A DNA stretch of 64,000 nt from Herbiconiux ginsengi (GTDB lineage Bacteria; Actinomycetota; Actinomycetes; Actinomycetales; Microbacteriaceae). Positions 50,521 to 59,147 of this stretch are shown piece after piece. The stretch lies in NCBI RefSeq assembly GCF_900107435.1, contig NZ_FNPZ01000001.1:1522960-1586959 (forward strand), written 5' to 3'. The translations under genes and the position numbers were made by a program. Under the pieces are notes generated by a model, which had not been told where the DNA came from, made no database searches, and saw only the letters and a program-made list of their open reading frames with translations. How positions within the stretch are numbered: the first letter of the stretch is position 1; each line of letters starts with the position of its first letter.

Positions 50521-51758
50521 GACGCCTCCGAACCGGCGAGACGCCGGAAGCTGTCGGCCACCGGCGTCTTCACCCGGTGCAGCACTCCGTCGGCGTCCTC
50601 CTCCAACGACCACAGCCCCATCCGGAGCCGGTAGTCCATCGCGTCACCGGCGCCTGGTCGATACGACCACTCCACCATGTCGGTGATGCACCACCAGGTG
50701 TAGCCGATGACGTCGACGCCGGCCGCGCGGAGGTCGTGCACGGCGGCGACGGAGGCCTCCATCCAGGAGATCCGCTGCTCCACCGTGCCGGTGTAGCTCG
50801 TCTCGGTGAGGTAGACCGGCTTTCCGTAGCGCGCCGCGAACGAGGTCAGAACATCTTTCAACCCGTCGGTGCCGGCGTCTTCGCGGGGGCGCAGATCGTT
50901 GGGGCCGCCGCCGAGCTCGGCCCCGGCCTCGAACACCTCGGTGGAGTGCTGCGGGTAGTAGTTGACCCCGATCACGTCGGGCTGCGCGGTGTTCTCGCGA
51001 GCCCAGTTCAGGTCGTCGTCGCTGAAGCCGTTGCGTTCGAGGTAGGGAACGAGCGGATGCGCGGGGTCGACGCGCCCCATCACCAGGTCTTGCACGAGAT
51101 AGGCCCGGTGTTTGAGGTGCTCGTGCGTCTCCTGGTGTGCGTCGAGGTCTCCGGAGAACCGGAACGACGCCTCCACGTGCACGAAATCGGCCGCGGGATC
51201 GACCGAGGCGATGGCGCTCTGGGTGGTGACAAGGCCGCGCGACACCCCGCGGAGCACCTCCACGAAGCCGGTGTCGCCGGTGCGATAGGGCGGCCACTGG
51301 CCGAACTCACCGCAGTACATGATGTTCAGCAGGGGTTCGTTGAGCGGTGTGTAGTGCTTGATGCGGCCCCGGTACCGCTCCGCGACGGCGGCCGCGTAGT
51401 CGGCGACACGCTTCGGGTAGTCGGGGTTCACGAACTCCCGCTCGAGCCACAGGGGAGTGCCGTAGTGCACCAGGTCGGCCACGAGATCGAGGCCGGTCTC
51501 GTCGAAGTGGTCGATCACCCGATCGAGCCAGCTCCAGTCCCAGGTGCCAGGCTCCGGGTTCACGCGATACCAGGGGATGCCCCAGCGCACCTGCTCCGCC
51601 CCGGCCTCGGCACAGTAGTCGAGATCGTCTTTCCAGAAGCGGTAGTGCTGCATGAGGTCGTATTCGTCGAGGGCCCGCTCGCCGGGCCTCGTCTGCGGGA
51701 TGAAGGTGTCCTCCACCCCGACCGCGAATCGGAGCACGCCGTCGTCGAACCACTTCAT
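50517..51758 (-). CDS. GH1-like glycoside hydrolase
   Basis: A 413-residue TIM-barrel hydrolase related to family 1. The acid/base is in HYTPLNEPLLNIMYCG (TLNEP-like) and the nucleophile in KPVYLTETSYTG. WGIPWYRVNPEPGTWDWSWL and VIGVNYYPQHS also match the group. It lacks a signal peptide, so it acts on imported sugar. In this locus a beta-glycoside or arabino-oligosaccharide substrate is possible. The ATG at 51758 (AAGGACAGG upstream) is preferred to one 18 bases earlier. It follows the binding-protein gene after a strong hairpin. Confidence 0.78.
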   Translation of the reverse strand: MKWFDDGVLRFAVGVEDTFIPQTRPGERALDEYDLMQHYRFWKDDLDYCAEAGAEQVRWGIPWYRVNPEPGTWDWSWLDRVIDHFDETGLDLVADLVHYGTPLWLEREFVNPDYPKRVADYAAAVAERYRGRIKHYTPLNEPLLNIMYCGEFGQWPPYRTGDTGFVEVLRGVSRGLVTTQSAIASVDPAADFVHVEASFRFSGDLDAHQETHEHLKHRAYLVQDLVMGRVDPAHPLVPYLERNGFSDDDLNWARENTAQPDVIGVNYYPQHSTEVFEAGAELGGGPNDLRPREDAGTDGLKDVLTSFAARYGKPVYLTETSYTGTVEQRISWMEASVAAVHDLRAAGVDVIGYTWWCITDMVEWSYRPGAGDAMDYRLRMGLWSLEEDADGVLHRVKTPVADSFRRLAGSEAS

Positions 51759-51809
51759 GCCCTGTCCTTCTTTCATCGATCGATCGTCCCGTTCATCATC
51801 GGGCAGACG

Positions 51810-51854
51810 CACCGCGATCCGCATCCCGCCGGTGGCCGGATGCGGATCGCGGTG
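51810..51854 (-). other. Strong hairpin between the binding-protein and hydrolase genes
   Basis: CACCGCGATCCGCATCC pairs perfectly with GGATGCGGATCGCGGTG, a 17-bp stem with an 11-base loop. There is no T-tract. It lies 8 bases after the stop of the sugar-binding protein. Such hairpins often protect the upstream message or reduce read-through, keeping the binding protein in excess over the downstream enzyme. Confidence 0.7.
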
Positions 51855-51862
51855 TGCTGCGG

Positions 51863-53125
51863 TTACTTGGCGAGGGTCGCCGTCATCTCGTCCTGCGCGG
51901 TGGCCAGGAGCGCGGACGGGTCGCCGCCCGACATCGCCTTCTGGGTCGCCGTGTCGAGCGAGGTCAGCACGTCGGTGGAGGGGATGACGCCGGGGAGCAA
52001 CGCCACACCGTACTGCGACTGGTCGGTCAGCGCGGCGACCACCGGGTTCTCGGCCACCTCGTCGGAGGTCACGTCGGTGGTGAGCGGTGGCCAGCCCGAA
52101 CCGAGCGACCAGGTGATCATGTTGTCGTGCTGGAAGAACCAGGTGAAGAAGGTCTCGGCGGCGGCCTTCTCCTCATCCGTCGAATCCGAGGTCACGCTCA
52201 TGTCGACCGCGAGAGCCGAGGCCGAGATGCCCTCGGGCCCGGCGGGCAGCGCGGCGATGCCGTAGTCGATCCCGGCCTCCTTCGACACGGTTGCGAGCCA
52301 CGGTCCGCCCAGGGTCATCGCGACCTTGCCGGCGCTGAACAGGCCGTCGGCGTCGGCGCCGGTGAGGCCCGTGGGCGAGATCTTGTCGTTCTGCACGGCA
52401 TCGGCCCAGAAAGCCAGGGTCTTCGCGTTCTCGGGGGAGTCGATGACGACCTCGCCGTCGGCGGTCACGACGTCGCCGCCTCCGCTCTTGAACAGCGATG
52501 GCCAGACACCGTTGCCCACGGTCACGTTGTCTTGCAAGGCGAGCCCGTACTGTTCGGGCGTGCCGTCGGAGTTCGAGTCGACGGTGAGCGCCTTGGCGGC
52601 GGTGACCCATTCATCCCACGTCGTCGGAACGGCGACTCCGGCGGCGTCGAACATCGCCTTGTTGTAGAACATGGTGAGCGGGGTGAAGCTGAGCGGCACG
52701 CCGTACTTCGTGCCGTCGACCGTTCCCGTGGCCACGGCCTCGGGGTTCAGGGCCGCTGCGCCGCTGTCGGGGTCGTCGTACCAGCTGTCGAGCGAGTCGA
52801 GAGCGCCCTTCGAGGCGAAGACCGGGATGTTCTCGGGCGGCATCGCCATGATCTGCGGCCCGTTGCCCGAGCTCAGTGCCGGCAGGGCCGTGTCGAGCAG
52901 GGTGGCCCACGGCTTCACCGACGGGGTGATCTCGATCGTGTCCTGCGACTTGTTGAACTGGGTGACCAGATCGTTCAGCACGTCTCCGTCAGCCTCGGTG
53001 TAGCCGTGCCAGAACGACAGTTCGACCTTGCCTCCGGAATCACTGCCCGAGTCGGCGGTTGAGCAGCCGGTGATCGCGAGCATCAGGGCGCCCACGATCG
53101 CTGTACCGGCGATTGCTTTCTTCAT
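51863..53125 (-). CDS. ABC transporter sugar-binding lipoprotein
   Basis: A 420-residue family 1 solute-binding protein. A lipobox lies in LAITGC (Cys near residue 21). The following VELSFWHGYTEADGDVLNDL, VPLSFTPLTMFYNKAMFDAA and KVAMTLGGPWLATVSKE match oligosaccharide-binding proteins. It is divergent from the two permease genes, with LacI-type operators in between. In this locus the ligand is probably an arabino-oligosaccharide. Confidence 0.92.
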   Translation of the reverse strand: MKKAIAGTAIVGALMLAITGCSTADSGSDSGGKVELSFWHGYTEADGDVLNDLVTQFNKSQDTIEITPSVKPWATLLDTALPALSSGNGPQIMAMPPENIPVFASKGALDSLDSWYDDPDSGAAALNPEAVATGTVDGTKYGVPLSFTPLTMFYNKAMFDAAGVAVPTTWDEWVTAAKALTVDSNSDGTPEQYGLALQDNVTVGNGVWPSLFKSGGGDVVTADGEVVIDSPENAKTLAFWADAVQNDKISPTGLTGADADGLFSAGKVAMTLGGPWLATVSKEAGIDYGIAALPAGPEGISASALAVDMSVTSDSTDEEKAAAETFFTWFFQHDNMITWSLGSGWPPLTTDVTSDEVAENPVVAALTDQSQYGVALLPGVIPSTDVLTSLDTATQKAMSGGDPSALLATAQDEMTATLAK

Positions 53126-53194
53126 TCGTCTTTCCCTCCACTTTGCGACTGCATTGTCGGTGCGGAGGACAATCGAGTCCTCGCAATCGCACTC

Positions 53195-53219
53195 TACAAC
53201 GTTGTAAGTAAACGTTGTA
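53195..53219. promoter_or_regulatory. LacI-type operators upstream of the sugar-binding protein
   Basis: A perfect TACAACGTTGTA (53195-53206) is followed by GTAAACGTTGTA (53208-53219), which keeps the right half and part of the left. They lie about 70-95 bases upstream of the binding-protein start. The paired sites could strengthen repression or loop with 53307. Confidence 0.82.
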
Positions 53220-53306
53220 GATTTTTATGGTCATCCATGCGCGCTCAGATGTCAATTGCTCGACACGACGATTTGACGCGGCAGAGAACATCTCCTTATC
53301 GTTCAC

Positions 53307-53318
53307 TACAACGTTGTA
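53307..53318. promoter_or_regulatory. LacI-type operator upstream of the permease-arabinofuranosidase operon
   Basis: A perfect TACAACGTTGTA, 32 bases upstream of the first permease start and 112 bases from the paired site at 53195. The divergent importer units would thus be controlled together. Confidence 0.85.
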
Positions 53319-53349
53319 GAAACATCGACCGTTTCGAAGGAATTCAGCA

Positions 53350-54300
53350 ATGAGCGCCAGCGCCACCGAGGCACCACGCCGCTATCGCCCTCCCGCGCAA
53401 CTCGGCGGCCGAGGCCCGATCCGTGGCAAGGCCAAACGCCGATTGACCATCATCGGCTTCCTCGTGCCGACCATGACCATCCTGGTGCTCTTCGTCTTCT
53501 GGCCCATGATCTCCGCCCTTCGGCTCTCGTTCACCGACGCGAGCGGATTCGGGCGGGAGGAGTTCATCGGCCTCGACAACTACGTCGAGATCTTCACCGA
53601 CCCGGGCATCCTCCGAGCCATGGGCAACACGGTGCTCTACACGGTGCTGTTCACGCCCACCGCCGTCATCCTCGCGCTCGTGTTGGCGCTCGCTCTGAAC
53701 AGCCCGAGACTGCCGTTCCGCGGCGTCTTCCGCACCTGGCTCTTCCTGCCCTTCATCGTGTCGTTGGCCGTCGCCGCCTTCGCCTGGCAGTACCTGCTCG
53801 ATCCGCAGGTGGGCCTGCTGAACTACTGGCTGCAGGGCTTCGGCGTGAGCATCGGCAACGTGCTGCAAGATCCGGTGCTCGCGATGCCGACCGTCGTGCT
53901 CGTGGCCGTGTGGAAGAACTTCGCCTTCTACATGATCGTCTTCCTGGCCGGATTGCAGGAGATTCCCACGAGTCTCTACGAGGCGGCGCGGATGGACGGC
54001 GCCGGTCCGTGGTCGCGCTTTCGCAACGTCACCATCCCGCTGCTCGGCAACACCACCGGCTTCGTGCTCATCATCGCCACCATCGCGGCGCTGCAGGCCT
54101 TCGACCAGATCTACGTGCTCACGGGCGGCGGGCCGTACCAGAGCACGCAGACCGTCGTCATGCAGATCTACCAGTCGGGCTTCAAGGATCTCGAGCTCGG
54201 CTTCGCCTCAGCGCTGTCGTACGTGCTCCTGATCGCGACCCTCATCCTCAGCCTCGTGCAATTCGTGGTCACGAGCCGCGGCGAGAAGGATGCCGGCTGA
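53350..54300 (+). CDS. ABC sugar transporter permease 1 (MalF type)
   Basis: A 316-residue permease with six hydrophobic segments (first, FLVPTMTILVLFVFWPMISA). The conserved cytoplasmic EAA loop, which meets the ATPase, is EAARMDGAGPWSRFRNVTIP. It also has SLAVAAFAWQYLLDPQVGLL typical of MalF/UgpA-like proteins. AAGGA precedes the ATG. The stop overlaps the next gene's start (TGATG). No ATPase gene lies in the locus, so a shared MsmK-type ATPase is expected. Confidence 0.92.
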   Translation: MSASATEAPRRYRPPAQLGGRGPIRGKAKRRLTIIGFLVPTMTILVLFVFWPMISALRLSFTDASGFGREEFIGLDNYVEIFTDPGILRAMGNTVLYTVLFTPTAVILALVLALALNSPRLPFRGVFRTWLFLPFIVSLAVAAFAWQYLLDPQVGLLNYWLQGFGVSIGNVLQDPVLAMPTVVLVAVWKNFAFYMIVFLAGLQEIPTSLYEAARMDGAGPWSRFRNVTIPLLGNTTGFVLIIATIAALQAFDQIYVLTGGGPYQSTQTVVMQIYQSGFKDLELGFASALSYVLLIATLILSLVQFVVTSRGEKDAG

Positions 54301-55166
54301 TGGCCGCCGTCGCGCTCGCTCCCCGTTCCCGCCCCCGCCGCTCACCGCTGCGACGCGTGGGCCCCTGGCTCTTCTTCGTGGCGATGCTCGCGGTGGCGCT
54401 GCTCGTGCTGCTGCCGATCATCATCATCGTGTTCACGGCGTTCAAGCCGGTGGCGGAGGTGAACGCGTTCCCGCCGTCGCTCCTGCCCACCGATTGGACT
54501 CTCGACAACTTCACCCGCATCTTCAACGAGCTGCCGTTCGGCCGGCTCATCCTGAACAGCTTCGTGTTCGCCGGCGGTGTGACCCTGTGCGCTCTCGTGT
54601 TCGACTCGCTGGCCGCGTACGTGCTGGCGCGTGTCGACTTCCGCGGCAGTCGCATCCTGCTGCTCGTCATCGTGGCGAGCCTGATGATCCCGTTCCAGGC
54701 CACCCTCATCCCGATCTATCAGCTCGTGGCCGACTTCGGCTGGGTGAACACCTTCTGGGGACTCATCATCCCGCGAGCGGCAGATGCGTTCGGCATCTTC
54801 TTCCTGCGTCAGTTCTTCCTCTCTCTCCCGCGCGATCTCGACAATGCGGCCCGCATCGACGGCGCATCCGAGTTCCGCATCTTCCGCAGCATCGTGCTGC
54901 CGAACGCGGTGCCCGCGCTGCTCACCCTCGGCATCTACACCTTCGTGAACAACTGGAACGACCTGCTCTGGCCGCTCGTGTTCACCACCGAGCAGGAGAT
55001 GGGAACCATCACCTCCGGCCTCACGCTCCTCACCGGGCCGAGCGGCATCATCCCCTACGGCGTGATGATGGCGGGTTCGCTGATCGCCGTCGTCCCGCTG
55101 GCCATCATGTTCCTCTTCGTGCAACGCCGCTTCATCGAGAGCGTCGCCAGCACCGGACTCAAATGA
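54300..55166 (+). CDS. ABC sugar transporter permease 2 (MalG type)
   Basis: A 288-residue permease with six membrane segments. The first is WLFFVAMLAVALLVLLPIII. The EAA loop variant is NAARIDGASEFRIFRSIVLP, followed by PALLTLGIYTFVNNWNDLLW, which is typical of MalG/UgpE proteins. The start overlaps the stop of permease 1. It is followed by the arabinofuranosidase gene after 32 bases, which fixes the importer's likely substrate. Confidence 0.92.
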   Translation: MAAVALAPRSRPRRSPLRRVGPWLFFVAMLAVALLVLLPIIIIVFTAFKPVAEVNAFPPSLLPTDWTLDNFTRIFNELPFGRLILNSFVFAGGVTLCALVFDSLAAYVLARVDFRGSRILLLVIVASLMIPFQATLIPIYQLVADFGWVNTFWGLIIPRAADAFGIFFLRQFFLSLPRDLDNAARIDGASEFRIFRSIVLPNAVPALLTLGIYTFVNNWNDLLWPLVFTTEQEMGTITSGLTLLTGPSGIIPYGVMMAGSLIAVVPLAIMFLFVQRRFIESVASTGLK

Positions 55167-55198
55167 CAAACGACCGCACACCACCCTCAAGGAATCCG

Positions 55199-56719
55199 AT
55201 GTCCACTGCACGACTGTTCTTCGACCCGCGACTCGCGATCGGCCCGGTGAACCGGCGGGTGTTCGGCTCCTTCGTCGAGCACCTCGGCCGCGCCGTCTAC
55301 GACGGCATCTACGAGCCCGGGCATCCGAGCGCCGACGAGCGCGGATTCCGCACCGACGTCATGGAGTTGGTGACCGAACTCGGGGTGAGCGCGGTGCGCT
55401 ATCCGGGTGGCAACTTCGTGTCGGGCTTCCGCTGGGAGGACAGTGTGGGTCCGCGTGACGAGCGCCCCACCCGGCTCGACCTCGCCTGGCACTCCACCGA
55501 GAGCAACGAGATCGGGTTGCACGAGTTCGCGTCGTGGTTGGAATCGGTGGGCAGCGAACTGATGCTCGCCGTGAACCTGGGCACCCGGGGCACGCTCGAG
55601 GCGCTCGATCTGCTCGAGTACTCCAACCGGGAATCCGGTTCCGCGCTCGCCGATCGACGCATCGCGAACGGCCGCACCGAGGCCTTCGACGTGCGGATGT
55701 GGTGCCTCGGCAACGAGATGGACGGCCCCTGGCAGCTCGGCCACCGCTCCGCCGACGACTACGGCAAGCTCGCCGCGCAGACCGCCCGTGCGATGCGGAT
55801 GTTCGACCCGGCCCTCGAGGTGGTGGTGTGCGGCTCGTCGAGCCGGCACATGCCGACTTTCGGCGAGTGGGAGCGGGTGGTGCTGTCGCACAGCTACGAC
55901 GACGTCGACTACATCTCCTGCCACGCGTACTACGAGGAGAAGAACGGCGACCTCGGCAGCTTCTTGGCATCGGCCGTCGACATGGATGCGTTCATCGAGT
56001 CGGTGGTGGCGACCATCGATCACGTCAAGGCCGTGAAGGGCAGCGATCACGTCGTCAACATCTCCTTCGACGAGTGGAACGTCTGGTATAACGACCGTTT
56101 CGAGAACGTCGACAAGATCACGGGGGCGCAGAACTGGCCGGTCGCGCCGCGTCTGCTCGAAGACTCCTACTCCGTGGCGGATGCGGTCGTGGTCGGCAAC
56201 CTACTCATCTCGTTGCTGAAGCGCGCCGATCGGGTGACCAGCGCATCCCTCGCCCAGCTGGTGAACGTGATCGCGCCCATCATGACTGAGCCGGGTGGCA
56301 TCGCCTGGCGGCAGACCACCTTCTTCCCGTTCGCACTCACGTCCGCGCTCGCGGCGGGATCGGCGCTGGCCACCCGGGTGGAGAGCGATTCGTATGACAC
56401 GGAGACCTATGGTCGGGTGCCCGTGGTCGATGCAGCAACCACCTTCGACGAGGCGACCGGGCGCACGAGCGTCTTCGTGGTGAACCGTTCGCAGAGCGAG
56501 ACGGTCTCCCTGGCATTCGACCTGACCGGTCTCGGTGCGGTGACGGATGCGAGGGCTCAGACCCTCACCGACGACGACGCGTACGCGGCGAACACCCTCG
56601 CCGATCCGGAGCGGGTGGCGATGTGCCCCAACGACACCCTGGTGCTCGCCGACGCGGCCGGCAGCATCGACCTGCCCCCGGTGTCGTGGACGGTCATCAC
56701 CTTGCAGACGGCACCCTGA
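55199..56719 (+). CDS. abfA: Intracellular alpha-L-arabinofuranosidase, family GH51
   Basis: A 506-residue GH51 enzyme. The acid/base glutamate is in MWCLGNEMDGPWQ (about residue 176) and the nucleophile in SFDEWNVWYNDRFEN (about residue 300). VRYPGGNFVSGFRWEDSVGP and EHLGRAVYDGIYEPGHP at the N terminus are diagnostic; a C-terminal beta-sandwich follows. It has no signal peptide, so it cleaves arabinose from imported oligosaccharides. AAGGA precedes the ATG at 55199, and a bidirectional terminator follows. Confidence 0.95.
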   Translation: MSTARLFFDPRLAIGPVNRRVFGSFVEHLGRAVYDGIYEPGHPSADERGFRTDVMELVTELGVSAVRYPGGNFVSGFRWEDSVGPRDERPTRLDLAWHSTESNEIGLHEFASWLESVGSELMLAVNLGTRGTLEALDLLEYSNRESGSALADRRIANGRTEAFDVRMWCLGNEMDGPWQLGHRSADDYGKLAAQTARAMRMFDPALEVVVCGSSSRHMPTFGEWERVVLSHSYDDVDYISCHAYYEEKNGDLGSFLASAVDMDAFIESVVATIDHVKAVKGSDHVVNISFDEWNVWYNDRFENVDKITGAQNWPVAPRLLEDSYSVADAVVVGNLLISLLKRADRVTSASLAQLVNVIAPIMTEPGGIAWRQTTFFPFALTSALAAGSALATRVESDSYDTETYGRVPVVDAATTFDEATGRTSVFVVNRSQSETVSLAFDLTGLGAVTDARAQTLTDDDAYAANTLADPERVAMCPNDTLVLADAAGSIDLPPVSWTVITLQTAP

Positions 56720-56754
56720 TCTCCCCCAGGGGTGGACGACAGAGCACCAACGAG

Positions 56755-56788
56755 CGAGGGCCGGCGCGGGAACGCGCGCCGGCCCTCG
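56755..56788. terminator. Bidirectional terminator between abfA and the arabinanase gene
   Basis: CGAGGGCCGGCGCG and CGCGCCGGCCCTCG form a perfect 14-bp stem with a 6-base loop. It lies 35 bases after abfA and 12 bases after the stop of the convergent arabinanase gene. Confidence 0.8.
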
Positions 56789-56800
56789 TGTGTGCGGGTG

Positions 56801-59041
56801 TTACTGGATGCCCTCCTTCACCAGTTGCCACTGCTGGCAGGCGGCCCCCGTCGGGCCCCACTGCTGAGCGACCGCGCCATCCGTCGTCAGGCAGGAGTCG
56901 ATCTCGAGCAGCTTGTCGCTGTTGGCATTCTTGATCGTCCAGAAGCCGCTGCTGTCCGGGGTGAGCGTCCAGCGCTGGGTCGCGTTGCCGGTCGGGCCCC
57001 ACTGGGCCGCGTCGATCCCGTCCGCCGTCGCGGCACCCGGGATCTCGAGCAGCTTGAGGCTGTTCTTGTTGACCAGTTGATGCGTTCCCGATGCGGCGGG
57101 CAGCACCTGCCAGATCTGGGTCGGGTTCGCCGTCGGGCCCCACTGGCCGGCCGGCGCACCGTCGGTGACGGCGGCCGAGGCGATCTCGAGCAGCTTGCCG
57201 CTGTTGCGGTTCTTGATCTGGAACTCCGGCGCCGGCGTCGTGCTCGACTGGTAGACCTGGATCTGGTCGAGCTCGGCATAGGTTCCCGAATAGCCGAAAC
57301 GGATGGTGTTGTTCCCGGCGTTCAGGGTGGTGGTGAGCTGCGCCCAGAGGTAGCGACCCCAGTCAGCCGTCGGCGGGTAGCTCAGCGAGGTCGCCGTACC
57401 ACCGTTCACCGACACCGCGTGGCTGCTCGTGGCACCGGTGCCGTTGGCGTAACGCACGTTCACCGTGTAGCTCCCGGCCGTGGGCGCCTTGACCGTGAAC
57501 GTGACGGTGCTGTTCGAGAAGTTGATGTTGCCCACCTTCGAACCGTTCGAGGCATCACCGTGCGTCACCAGCGTGGTGTTGACCAGCGCCGCCTTCTCCG
57601 CCTCGTACGTCGTCGCGTTCAGCGGAACCGTGCCGACCCGGATGTCGTTGTACAGGTAGGTCTCGCTGGGGTTGCTCGGATTCGGGCGGTAGTTCTCCAC
57701 GTTGGTGGCCTGGTAGAGTGTTCGGCCGTCGGGGCTGTAGTCGATCCCCTGCGCGAACCCGGTGATGGAGCTCGGCCCGTTGAATGTCACCGCGAACGGC
57801 AGGCGCTCCCAGGGTCCGGCTCCGAGGTTGTAGTTGACGAAGAAGTTCTGGCCTCCATCGAGATTGCCCGCGGCATCCAGCCCCCACTTCGAGGCCACGA
57901 CGACCATGCCCTTCGGGCCACCGGCCGGCACCCATTTCACGGTGGGCGACGATCCGATGCCGCGACCGTCGGCCAGCTCCACGGGCGTGCCGAGGCTACT
58001 GGTGGTGCCCCAGTTCAGGCCGTCGACCGACTTCTTGAAGAACACCGGTGAGGCGTTCGAGAAGGCGTAGCCCGTGGCATTCACCACCTCGTAGGTGGCG
58101 ATGTAGGTGCCGTCGGGCAGCTTGTCGACCGTGATCATGCCGGGTCGGTGCGTGGAGTCGGTGGGGGCCGACACGTTGGCCAGCGTGCCCCAGGTGAGGC
58201 CCCCATCGGTCGACCGCCGATACGACACCGCCTGCAGCACCCCGTTGGCCTTCTGCCGCTCGTCGGAGAAGTACGTCACCAGTCCGCCGTTCGCGTCGAC
58301 GGCCAGCGTCGGCTCCCAGACGGTGGTCGTGGTCGACGTCGGCGACGGGTCGTAGATGGCTGGGCCGCCGGTGTCGACGGTGCTGAGGTACGACCAGCTC
58401 GTTCCCTGGTTCGTGCTCTTGTAGACCACGAGCTTGGTGACGGATGCCGGGTTGTCGCGATCGGCCGGCCGCACCTGCCCGGTGAAGAGGAGGGTGCCCG
58501 CCGCGAGGGTGCCCACCGCCTGCGGGAGCTCGTAGAGGAACGGCTGCGCGGTGCGGTCGAGCTGGGTGCTGTCCTCCTGTCCTGGGGTTCCGGGGAACTG
58601 CAGGCCGGGGTTGATCGAGGAGATCTTCTGCCAGGTCGCGCCGTTGTCGGTGCTGCGGAAGAACGGCCATTCCTGATGGCAGGCCAGTGCCGGGTTCGCG
58701 AGGCAGGCCTGGGTGTCGGTGGTGGGGTTGGTGCTCGGACTCACGTCTTTGATGAGCCGGGCGTCGTCGAAGGTCGAGATCAGTGTGCCGTTCGAGGCGC
58801 CGCTGTACTTCAGCGCCACGATCTTGGCGTAGGCGGTGCCCGTCGCGTCGCCTCCTTCGTCGTTGAACGACGAACCGTTCGGCGGCGCGTAGACCAGAGC
58901 GCCGTTGCCGGTGGTGACGGCGAAAGCCGGCCCCGTGGCCGCTCCCACGGCCAGAGCGGAACCGATCAACGCCGTCGTCGCGACCAGTGCGACGAGGCCT
59001 CTCGACCGCTTTCGCACTGCCCGTTCGCGTGTGTGCTTCAT
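56801..59041 (-). CDS. Secreted GH93-like exo-arabinanase with CBM and ricin-type lectin domains
   Basis: A secreted protein of 746 residues. A signal peptide (1-41, PAFA) precedes a sialidase-like beta-propeller (about 45-445) with Asp-box motifs RSTDNGATWQKI, KSTNQGTSWSYL and RRSTDGGLTWGTL. A CBM35/CBM6-like beta-sandwich follows (about 470-600; YEAEKAALVNTT to YAELDQIQV). A ricin-B-type lectin follows (about 612-746), with three QWGPT-x-QxW units. In an arabinose locus the propeller suggests GH93 exo-1,5-arabinanase, not sialidase; no RIP motif of sialidases is evident. Two LacI-type operators lie upstream. Confidence 0.8.
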   Translation of the reverse strand: MKHTRERAVRKRSRGLVALVATTALIGSALAVGAATGPAFAVTTGNGALVYAPPNGSSFNDEGGDATGTAYAKIVALKYSGASNGTLISTFDDARLIKDVSPSTNPTTDTQACLANPALACHQEWPFFRSTDNGATWQKISSINPGLQFPGTPGQEDSTQLDRTAQPFLYELPQAVGTLAAGTLLFTGQVRPADRDNPASVTKLVVYKSTNQGTSWSYLSTVDTGGPAIYDPSPTSTTTTVWEPTLAVDANGGLVTYFSDERQKANGVLQAVSYRRSTDGGLTWGTLANVSAPTDSTHRPGMITVDKLPDGTYIATYEVVNATGYAFSNASPVFFKKSVDGLNWGTTSSLGTPVELADGRGIGSSPTVKWVPAGGPKGMVVVASKWGLDAAGNLDGGQNFFVNYNLGAGPWERLPFAVTFNGPSSITGFAQGIDYSPDGRTLYQATNVENYRPNPSNPSETYLYNDIRVGTVPLNATTYEAEKAALVNTTLVTHGDASNGSKVGNINFSNSTVTFTVKAPTAGSYTVNVRYANGTGATSSHAVSVNGGTATSLSYPPTADWGRYLWAQLTTTLNAGNNTIRFGYSGTYAELDQIQVYQSSTTPAPEFQIKNRNSGKLLEIASAAVTDGAPAGQWGPTANPTQIWQVLPAASGTHQLVNKNSLKLLEIPGAATADGIDAAQWGPTGNATQRWTLTPDSSGFWTIKNANSDKLLEIDSCLTTDGAVAQQWGPTGAACQQWQLVKEGIQ

Positions 59042-59091
59042 TGCATCCTCCCGTCGGTCGACGCACGAAGGCAGGCGGTCACCCACCGTTG

Positions 59092-59103
59092 TACATCGTT
59101 GTA
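59092..59103. promoter_or_regulatory. LacI-type operator upstream of the arabinanase gene (proximal)
   Basis: TACATCGTTGTA differs from the palindrome of the locus by one base and lies 51 bases upstream of the arabinanase start. A second copy is 24 bases away centre to centre. Confidence 0.75.
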
Positions 59104-59115
59104 AAAGGAGGTTTG

Positions 59116-59127
59116 CACAACGTTGTA
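59116..59127. promoter_or_regulatory. LacI-type operator upstream of the arabinanase gene (distal)
   Basis: CACAACGTTGTA keeps eleven of twelve bases of the locus palindrome. It overlaps the gap after the sigma-factor gene and places the arabinanase under the same regulator as the importer. Confidence 0.78.
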
Positions 59128-59147
59128 AAGAGGTCAAGAGGGGATGT

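Noticed and set aside
56801-59041. Sialidase annotation for the propeller protein
   Set aside because: Asp-boxes are shared by several families, no RIP motif was seen, and the operon is for arabinosides.
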